From: Planctomycetaceae bacterium
Lineage (GTDB): Bacteria; Planctomycetota; Planctomycetia; Pirellulales; Thermoguttaceae
Reading direction: 5' to 3'
NCBI GenBank assembly: GCA_009783865.1
Contig: WRCR01000211.1
Location: 1-7,056 of the forward strand
DNA: 7,056 nt
In this document: positions 1 through 4,911 of the stretch, one piece after another
Layout: every line of letters starts with the position of its first letter
How positions within the stretch are numbered: the stretch's first letter is position 1
Translations under genes and position numbers: made by a program
Notes under the pieces: generated by a model
Databases searched by the model: none
Told to the model about the DNA's origin: nothing
The model's input: the letters and a program-made list of their open reading frames with translations, nothing else

Positions 1-529
1 TGGACTCCATTTTTTACCGTTAGAAAAAGGAAACGAAACATACCTTGACGGATAATACGAAAAATGATAAAATGGTGCAACCTCAATAATTCGCTTTACG
101 AAGCAGGTTAGAGAAAAGGTCTAAGGCACAGTCGGAAAAGAGATATCACGAAGCCGTTTTAGATTTATATTTTACCGCAGCAAAAGAAGCATTACGCGTA
201 TTAAAGCCGGGAGGTATTTACATTGTCAAGTGTCAAGATGAGGTTTGCGCTTTACGGCAGCGATTTACACACGTGGAAATTATCAACGAACTGACAACTT
301 ATGGTTTTGTCCCCGAAGATTTGTTTGTTGTAACCCGAAAAGGAAAACCGGGAGTTAGCGTTATGCTCCGGCAGTTGCACGCTCGAAAAAATCACTCTTA
401 TTTTTTTTGGTATTCTACAAGCCCGGCCGCCAAAAAATATGGCAAGGCATCAAAGAACGATTTATGTTTTCAGATGGGGTGAAATCAAACTGCCCTGAAG
501 CAAATTCGCGGCTTTTTACACAGGATTAG
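1..529 (+). pseudogene. DNA methyltransferase remnant (C-terminal half, frameshifted, left-truncated)
   Basis: This is the C-terminal half of a site-specific DNA methyltransferase; the N-terminus lies left of the window. The frame open from 90 to 482 encodes YHEAVLDLYFTAAKEALRVL, then KPGGIYIVKCQDE, and later HVEIINELTTYGFVPEDLF and HARKNHSYF. This matches the motif V-VI region and tail of a bacterial methylase family that I know in outline. The same frame runs back as TDNTKNDKMVQPQ to a TAA at 87-89, which looks like a nonsense change inside the old reading frame; further upstream the frame is scrambled. After HARKNHSY an 8-T run (401-408) throws the ribosome out of frame. Removing one T gives YFLVFYKPGRQKIWQGIKER and a natural end at TAG 527-529. 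The tail overlaps the converging nuclease remnant by four bases. I infer a dead gene, although assembly or sequencing error in the T run remains possible. The target sequence is unknown. Confidence 0.75.
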
Positions 530-971
530 AATGCTTCCGCAATAGTTCCGATACAAAAAAGGTCTGGGTACAAAACTTGAATCTGTGCATACTTTTCAGG
601 CAGGTCAAAATAGTATATGTTGTCGATTTTAGCCAAGTACCGTTGATAAATTAACCATTGGTCAGGAACACATATTTCAACCACCTCATGTGTATTTGCA
701 TCCAATTTTGTTTCGGCAAAAACTATCAGCATTCCCTTGAAGCCGCCTTGTACATGTTCGTTAAGAATTCGTTGATGTGTCCATGCTTGTACAACACGTT
801 CTCGCGTTGACGTTTTAACCGGCATGTGAATTTTTTGCGAGTCCGTCTTGAACAAAAAGTCCGTGGGCAGAGACGCTTTCCTGTTACCAATACAAAATGT
901 TTCTTGAGCCGCCGGATAGGAATTACACTCGCCGCTTGCCACTCAACTGGCACTTTTTGCTCTTGCCAACA
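526..971 (-). pseudogene. Probable restriction endonuclease remnant (N-terminally truncated, frameshifted)
   Basis: The longest open piece (526-942, GTG start directly after a TGA) encodes 138 residues. It contains ASLPTDFLF (res. 24-31), KIHMPVKTSTRERVVQAW (37-54), HQRILN (56-61), GMLIVFAETKLD (70-81) and VVEICVPDQWLIYQRYL (87-103). These strings resemble the C-terminal part of a type II restriction endonuclease family found next to methylases. PTD with either PVK or ETK would supply a PD-(D/E)XK site. The preceding frame, open from 971 and containing PVEWQAASVIPIRRLKKHF, appears to be the older upstream part. It joins IGNRKASLPTDFLF if one base was lost near 891-897. Stops at 972-974 and beyond end all homology. 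Convergence with the methylase remnant, tail to tail with a four-base overlap, supports a former R-M pair. The enzyme assignment is from motif memory, not a search, and the specificity cannot be told. Confidence 0.55.
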
Positions 972-1007
972 TTAACGGGCGTGTTAGAATTTGCGTTTGT
1001 TATCATT

Positions 1008-1027
1008 CCGCCAGTTATCACTGGCGG
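1008..1027. repeat. Perfect inverted repeat, 8-bp stem with 4-nt loop
   Basis: CCGCCAGT (1008-1015) pairs exactly with ACTGGCGG (1020-1027) around the loop TATC. The stem is GC-rich within AT-rich surroundings. No T-run follows on either strand, so it is not a typical Rho-independent terminator. It lies just upstream of the nuclease remnant on the minus strand, where it could once have been an operator, or it may be a small palindromic repeat element. Only the symmetry is seen; the role is unknown. Confidence 0.7.
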
Positions 1028-1051
1028 CTCGTATTATTACTCACCACTAAT

Positions 1052-1085
1052 TGTCAAGATAGGTAAAACAGCGTTAAAATAGGTA
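1052..1085. repeat. Short direct repeats ATAGGTA at 20-bp period
   Basis: ATAGGTA occurs at 1059-1065 and again at 1079-1085, each preceded by A-rich sequence, and TGTCAAG (1052-1058) adjoins the first copy. Helically phased short repeats of this kind can be protein-binding sites. They also resemble the subrepeats at ends of IS21-type elements, but no transposase is visible here. The repeat is seen; any function is a guess. Confidence 0.3.
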
Positions 1086-1205
1086 GTCACCATGTGCAAA
1101 AAGATACAATTTTCAGAAGTGTTTTGTTGTCAAGCAGTTACGTCGATAAAATTTTTTAATTTGGGGCTTGATGTTAGGTGGTTTGCCGCCTGCCGAATTC
1201 ATATC

Positions 1206-1233
1206 TTGTTTTTTATCATCAACAAGGTATAAT
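1206..1233 (+). promoter_or_regulatory. Probable sigma-70-type promoter for etfA
   Basis: A perfect -10 hexamer TATAAT (1228-1233) is preceded after 16 bp by TTGTTT (1206-1211), a weak -35. Transcription would start near 1240, giving a leader of about 40 nt before the etfA ATG. An inverted repeat CTTGTT/AACAAG (1205-1210 and 1221-1226) covers the -35 and part of the spacer. TCAACAAGG occurs both here (1219-1227) and in the leader (1258-1266), so a repressor or activator site is possible. It probably also drives the two downstream genes. Confidence 0.6.
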
Positions 1234-1277
1234 AGGGTTGTTATTATTACTACGTTTTCAACAAGGAAGACAAACCG

Positions 1278-2306
1278 ATGTCAGAAATAAATAAACACGG
1301 CGAAGTGTGGCTCTTTGCCGAAGTACAAGACGGAAACCTGCAAGACGTTTCACTTGAATTATGCTGTAAGGCGCGGCAATTAGCGGCTCAACTGGGCGTA
1401 CCGGCAGCCGCCATCCTACTCGGTAATGATGTCGAGAAGTTTGCCGCCCCGCTGTTTCAATATGGTGCCGATAAGGTATATCTCGTTGAAAATCCTGCAC
1501 TAGCGGTTTATAGAACCGACCCGTTTGCGCACACCGTTGTTGAGTTAATCAAGAAGTATAATCCGCAGATTGCTCTTTACGGCGCAACTCCGCTGGGACG
1601 GGATTTAGCACCGCGGGTTGCTTCCGCTCTTCAGACCGGTTTGACAGCCGACTGCACCGATTTGGACATCAGCGATGTTACCGAAAAAGACGGAACACTG
1701 CATAAAAATCTGCTGCTGCAAATTCGTCCTGCCTTCGGCGGAAACATCGTTGCGACCATTGTGAATTACGATTGCCGTCCGCAGATGGCAACGGTGCGTG
1801 AAGGCGTAATGCCGCTGCGGGAACCCGAACCGAACCGCAAAGGTAAAATTATCCGTGAAAGTGTGCCGCTTGAAGAACAGACGCTTTTTGCCGTTGAAGT
1901 GATTCAGCGGGAAATACAGAAACGCAAATTGAATCTCAAAGGGGCAAGAGTTATCGTTGCAGGCGGTGCGGGTGTCGGCAGCAAGGAAAGCTTTGAATTG
2001 ATTTTCGATTTGGCTGGTGCTTTCGGCGGTGCAGTCGGTGCTTCCCGAGCGGCAGTTGACAGCGGTTTTGCCGGTGCGGAACATCAAATCGGTCAGACGG
2101 GAACGACCGTAAGACCGGCGTTGTATATCGCTTGCGGCATCAGCGGAGCGATTCAGCATCGTGCGGGCATGGAAGAGTCGGCGAAAATCATAGCGGTCAA
2201 TACCGACAAGGATGCGCCGATATTTTCGCTCGCTCATTACGGCATTGTCGGCGATTTGAAACAGGTTATTCCGATGATGCTCAAGGCATTCAAGGAACGG
2301 ATTTAA
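1278..2306 (+). CDS. etfA: Electron transfer flavoprotein subunit alpha
   Basis: EtfA pairs with EtfB to carry electrons in the cytoplasm between flavin dehydrogenases (typically acyl-CoA dehydrogenases) and other redox partners, using FAD. The 342 residues are full length for the family. The N-terminal ETF domain covers about 8-190, with GATPLGRDLAPRVAS (102-116), GLTADCTDLDI (121-131) and RPAFGGNIVATI (150-161). The C-terminal FAD domain follows, with SRAAVDSG (256-263), QIGQTGTTVRP (270-280), SGAIQHRAGM (289-298), VNTDKDAPIF (307-316) and AHYGIVGDL (319-327). The RPAFGGN and RPQMATVREGVM strings recall EtfA of anaerobes. The ATG follows AAGGA (1263-1267) at a 10-nt spacing and a good promoter. 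Oddly, no etfB adjoins it: upstream lie R-M remnants, and a methyltransferase begins 5 nt downstream. A partner EtfB must be encoded elsewhere if the protein works. The family call is secure; bifurcating versus simple ETF cannot be decided here. Confidence 0.96.
   Translation: MSEINKHGEVWLFAEVQDGNLQDVSLELCCKARQLAAQLGVPAAAILLGNDVEKFAAPLFQYGADKVYLVENPALAVYRTDPFAHTVVELIKKYNPQIALYGATPLGRDLAPRVASALQTGLTADCTDLDISDVTEKDGTLHKNLLLQIRPAFGGNIVATIVNYDCRPQMATVREGVMPLREPEPNRKGKIIRESVPLEEQTLFAVEVIQREIQKRKLNLKGARVIVAGGAGVGSKESFELIFDLAGAFGGAVGASRAAVDSGFAGAEHQIGQTGTTVRPALYIACGISGAIQHRAGMEESAKIIAVNTDKDAPIFSLAHYGIVGDLKQVIPMMLKAFKERI
2292..2297 (+). promoter_or_regulatory. Shine-Dalgarno for the methyltransferase, inside the end of etfA
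   Basis: AAGGAA lies in the last codons of etfA, 14 nt before the ATG at 2312, slightly farther than usual. It supports starting the methyltransferase at 2312 rather than at any start further up in the same frame, which would translate out-of-frame etfA sequence. It also implies translational coupling, since ribosomes ending etfA would be next to this start. Confidence 0.5.
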
Positions 2307-2311
2307 CTGCT

Positions 2312-3796
2312 ATGCAAAATCAACTTTTCTACGGCGATAATTTGGAAGTTCTGCAACGGTATATCGAAGACGATACCGTTGACTTATGTTACGTTGACCC
2401 GCCGTTCAACAGTAATAGGAATTACAATCAAATTTACAACCGAATTAACGAAGAAGACGATTTTGCCCAAAGTCAAGCATTTGTCGATACTTGGAATTGG
2501 GGAATTCAAGCGGAAGAATATCTGCAACTTCTGAAGATAGAAGCCCGCTACTCAAGGAGAGTTGTCGATACGATTCTTGGTTTTGAAAAGATACTCGGAA
2601 AAGGCGCGTTGCTTTCGTATCTCGTCAATATGACCATCCGCTTTGTCGAAATTCATCGGGTATTGAAACCGACCGGGTGTTTTTACGTGCATTGCGACTC
2701 AACGCTGTCGCATTATTTGCGTATCATTCTTGACGGGATTTTTGTTGACACCGGCGGACGTTTCTGCAATGAGATTATCTGGTTTTATAAAAAATGGGCT
2801 TCCGCACAAAAAGTATTCGTGAGAAATCACGATACGATTTTTCGGTTTTCCAAATCAGGACAGTTTACACACAATCTGTTGTACTCTGAAAGGGCGGAAT
2901 CTACGAAAAGAAGATTCGGCAGTAAGAAAATTCAATCAGGCGAACTTGATAAAAGCGGGAAACGTATCCCGTCAGTCACACTGGAAGAGGACTCCGTTGG
3001 TGTCAAAATGGGAGACGTTTGGGAAATACCCATTATTGCTCCGTCCGCTAAAGAGCGTCTCGGCTATCCCACCCAGAAACCGCTTGCTCTTTTGGAACGA
3101 ATTATCAAAGCGTCTTCCAACGAAGGCGATATCGTTCTCGACGCTTTCTGCGGCTGCGGCACTGCTATTGATGCTGCACACTCACTCGGAAGAAATTGGA
3201 TTGGAATCGACATCACTTATAATTCCATCTCATTGGTATTGAAACGTTTGAAAGTTAGATACGGCGAAGACATCGAAAAAGAGTTAACTCTCTCCGGTAT
3301 TCCTCAAGATATTGAATCCGCAGCGGCATTAGCACACAAGAAAGATGACCGTTTGCGAAAAGAGTTTGAGAAATGGACAATTCTAACATACTCGAACAAC
3401 TACGCTAAAATCAACGACAAGAAAGGTTCTGACAAAGGAATTGACGGCGTTGCTTACATTGTCGGCAATCAAACGGCATTGTTTTCGGTAAAATCCGGCA
3501 GTGTTTCAGTAAAGGATATTCGGGACTTCAAGAGTGTTCTTGAACGCGAAAAAGCAGCGGCAGGAATTTTTATCACGCTTGAAGAACCGACGAAGCCGAT
3601 GTTGAAAGAAGCAGCGTTGCTGGGAAATTTACTTGACCCGCCGGGCTTGAAATTGCCGACAGCAATACCAAAGTTGCAAATCGTGACTGTTCAGGAATTG
3701 ATGAACGGCGCAAGAATGACACTGCCTTTGCCCGATGCTGTAGTGAAGTCAGCAAGCGGCATAAAGAAAAAGAAACATAATAATCTCGAAATATAG
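2312..3796 (+). CDS. Single-chain DNA methyltransferase with C-terminal nuclease-like domain
   Basis: This is a SAM-dependent DNA methyltransferase of 494 residues. Motif IV DPPF (29-32) comes before motif I DAFCGCGT (277-284) and YPTQKPLALLERII (252-265), the beta-class order. DPPF points to N6-adenine as the target. Residues 59-115 are a helical insert; about 130-245 should recognise the DNA site. After the methylase core (to about 320), residues 345-465 form a second domain with SDKGIDG (373-379), FSVKSG (391-396) and a REKAAAGIFITLEEPTKPM block (412-430). This resembles Mrr-like PD-(D/E)XK nucleases, with Asp378 and Lys394 as likely catalytic residues. Ser392 sits where Glu or Gln is usual. 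The protein ends in a lysine run (485-488). The start was chosen at 2312, 5 nt after etfA and behind AAGGAA; the frame is open further up but reads etfA out of frame. It may be a self-contained restriction-modification enzyme or a methylase with an accessory domain. The methylase call is firm; the nuclease activity is inferred. Confidence 0.92.
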   Translation: MQNQLFYGDNLEVLQRYIEDDTVDLCYVDPPFNSNRNYNQIYNRINEEDDFAQSQAFVDTWNWGIQAEEYLQLLKIEARYSRRVVDTILGFEKILGKGALLSYLVNMTIRFVEIHRVLKPTGCFYVHCDSTLSHYLRIILDGIFVDTGGRFCNEIIWFYKKWASAQKVFVRNHDTIFRFSKSGQFTHNLLYSERAESTKRRFGSKKIQSGELDKSGKRIPSVTLEEDSVGVKMGDVWEIPIIAPSAKERLGYPTQKPLALLERIIKASSNEGDIVLDAFCGCGTAIDAAHSLGRNWIGIDITYNSISLVLKRLKVRYGEDIEKELTLSGIPQDIESAAALAHKKDDRLRKEFEKWTILTYSNNYAKINDKKGSDKGIDGVAYIVGNQTALFSVKSGSVSVKDIRDFKSVLEREKAAAGIFITLEEPTKPMLKEAALLGNLLDPPGLKLPTAIPKLQIVTVQELMNGARMTLPLPDAVVKSASGIKKKKHNNLEI

Positions 3797-3816
3797 TAAT
3801 ATACTTGAGCGTATCA

Positions 3817-4911
3817 ATGCATGAACTTCCTTACTCTAAAAGCGATTTCGGTGTTAGTCCGCTGATGTTTTACTACGAAGTCACGCGGGCTTGCGATTTA
3901 GTATGCAAACACTGTCGGGCTTCAGCGCAGGAACAGGCAACGGAAGGCGAATTGCCGACCGAACTGTCGCTGCAACTGATTGAACAGACGGCATCTTTCC
4001 CCCGCAAACCGCATATTGTTTTTACCGGCGGAGACCCGCTCAAACGCGGCGATATTTTCACACTTATCCGTCATGCCGTTCAGTGCGGTTTGCCGGTTGC
4101 GCTAACTCCGTCTGCAACACCGCTGGCAACGCAGGAAGCATTTGAAGAAGCAAAGCGCGCCGGTGTCAGTACTTTCGGCATCAGTTTAGACGCACCCAAT
4201 CCCGAAGTTCACGATGCCTTTCGCGGCTTTGACGGTTCATTCAAAAAGACCGCCGAAATGCTGGAAATTGCGAAAGCACTTAAGATACCGGTTCAAGTCA
4301 ATACTTCGATAACCCGCCGCAACTTTAATCTGATTGACGAAATGGCGGAATACCTCGTCTGCTTCGGCGGTGTTATGATGTGGTCGCTGTTCTTTCTCGT
4401 ACCCGTCGGAAGAGGAACGGAAGAAGAACGCATCACGCCGGAAGAATACGAAATTGCTTTTGCGAAAATTTGGCAGCACGCAAACGAAAAGCCGTTTATG
4501 ATTAAGACGACCGAAGCACCGCATTACCGCCGATTTGTCTTGCGGCAAGGCGGTCATCCGCTTGATGCGCCGAAACATTCAAGGGCATCCCGGCGCGCAC
4601 CGCTCGGTGTAACTGACGGACGCGGCATTATGTTCGTTTCATGTCAAGGCGAGATTTTTCCGGCGGGCTTTCTGCCGCTGCAATGCGGACAGTTTCTGGA
4701 GGATTCCGTTGTTGAAACATATCAGAAACATCCGGTATTCAATGCGCTGCAAAATCCCGACAATTACAAAGGTAACTGCGGTGTTTGCGAATACCGCTAT
4801 GTTTGCGGCGGAAGCAGAGCGAGAGCATTTGCACTAACCGGCGACCATCTCGAAACCGACCCTGACTGCCGTTATCAGGTCGGTCAAGATGCTCTATATG
4901 TTGGAAGTTAA
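3817..4911 (+). CDS. Radical SAM/SPASM protein, TIGR04053-like
   Basis: This 364-residue enzyme should bind a SAM-cleaving [4Fe-4S] cluster through Cys26, Cys30 and Cys33 (CDLVCKHC). FTGGDPL (69-75) is the SAM-contacting GGE-like motif, and GISLDAPNPEVHDAFRG (121-137) follows within the barrel. A C-terminal SPASM region carries Cys276, Cys290, Cys321, Cys324, Cys330 and Cys351 (CGVCEYRYVCGGSRARAFA at 321-339), enough for one or two auxiliary clusters. WSLFFLVPVGRG (189-200) and IKTTEAPHYRR (229-239) fit a family I recall as TIGR04053, related to the haem-maturation enzymes AhbC/AhbD and NirJ; its substrate is unknown to me. ATG 3817 is preferred because a weak GAG lies 7 nt upstream. A TTG at 3805 would add four residues and has no ribosome site. 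The gap of 20 nt after the methyltransferase implies co-transcription with it and etfA. Confidence 0.9.
   Translation: MHELPYSKSDFGVSPLMFYYEVTRACDLVCKHCRASAQEQATEGELPTELSLQLIEQTASFPRKPHIVFTGGDPLKRGDIFTLIRHAVQCGLPVALTPSATPLATQEAFEEAKRAGVSTFGISLDAPNPEVHDAFRGFDGSFKKTAEMLEIAKALKIPVQVNTSITRRNFNLIDEMAEYLVCFGGVMMWSLFFLVPVGRGTEEERITPEEYEIAFAKIWQHANEKPFMIKTTEAPHYRRFVLRQGGHPLDAPKHSRASRRAPLGVTDGRGIMFVSCQGEIFPAGFLPLQCGQFLEDSVVETYQKHPVFNALQNPDNYKGNCGVCEYRYVCGGSRARAFALTGDHLETDPDCRYQVGQDALYVGS
4908..4911. other. Shared palindromic TTAA: overlapping stop codons of convergent genes
   Basis: Bases 4909-4911 read TAA for the SPASM gene on the plus strand, and 4908-4910 read TAA for ygiQ on the minus strand. 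The two coding regions overlap by four bases. No hairpin plus T-run was seen near the junction for either direction, so each transcript must run into the opposite gene or end by another mechanism such as Rho. Confidence 0.9.

Larger units (their letters stand above)
972..1277. other. AT-rich intergenic region without a convincing gene
   Basis: This stretch separates the decayed R-M remnants from etfA. It holds a perfect hairpin (1008-1027), a pair of ATAGGTA repeats 20 bp apart (1059-1085), T- and A-rich runs around 1147-1161, and the etfA promoter and leader. No tRNA or riboswitch fold was recognised. A 46-codon open frame at 1092-1232 overlaps the promoter and has no recognisable product. 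The region looks like debris from rearrangement on the left half and a functional leader on the right half. Confidence 0.6.

Noticed and set aside
897..1082. 61-codon plus-strand frame with a hydrophobic stretch
   Set aside because: It reads antisense through the nuclease remnant and the hairpin. The hydrophobic run is what AT-rich antisense sequence commonly gives, and there is no ribosome site.
1092..1232. 46-codon plus-strand open frame before etfA
   Set aside because: It overlaps the promoter, lacks a clear ribosome site and has no recognisable motif.
1605..2237. 210-codon minus-strand frame
   Set aside because: It is antisense to etfA, whose protein is unmistakable, and its translation has no family features.
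2132..2311. 60-codon upstream extension of the methyltransferase frame
   Set aside because: It lies wholly inside etfA in another frame and its Arg/Ser/Gln-rich translation resembles nothing. The methylase family starts at QLFYGDNLEVL, matching ATG 2312.
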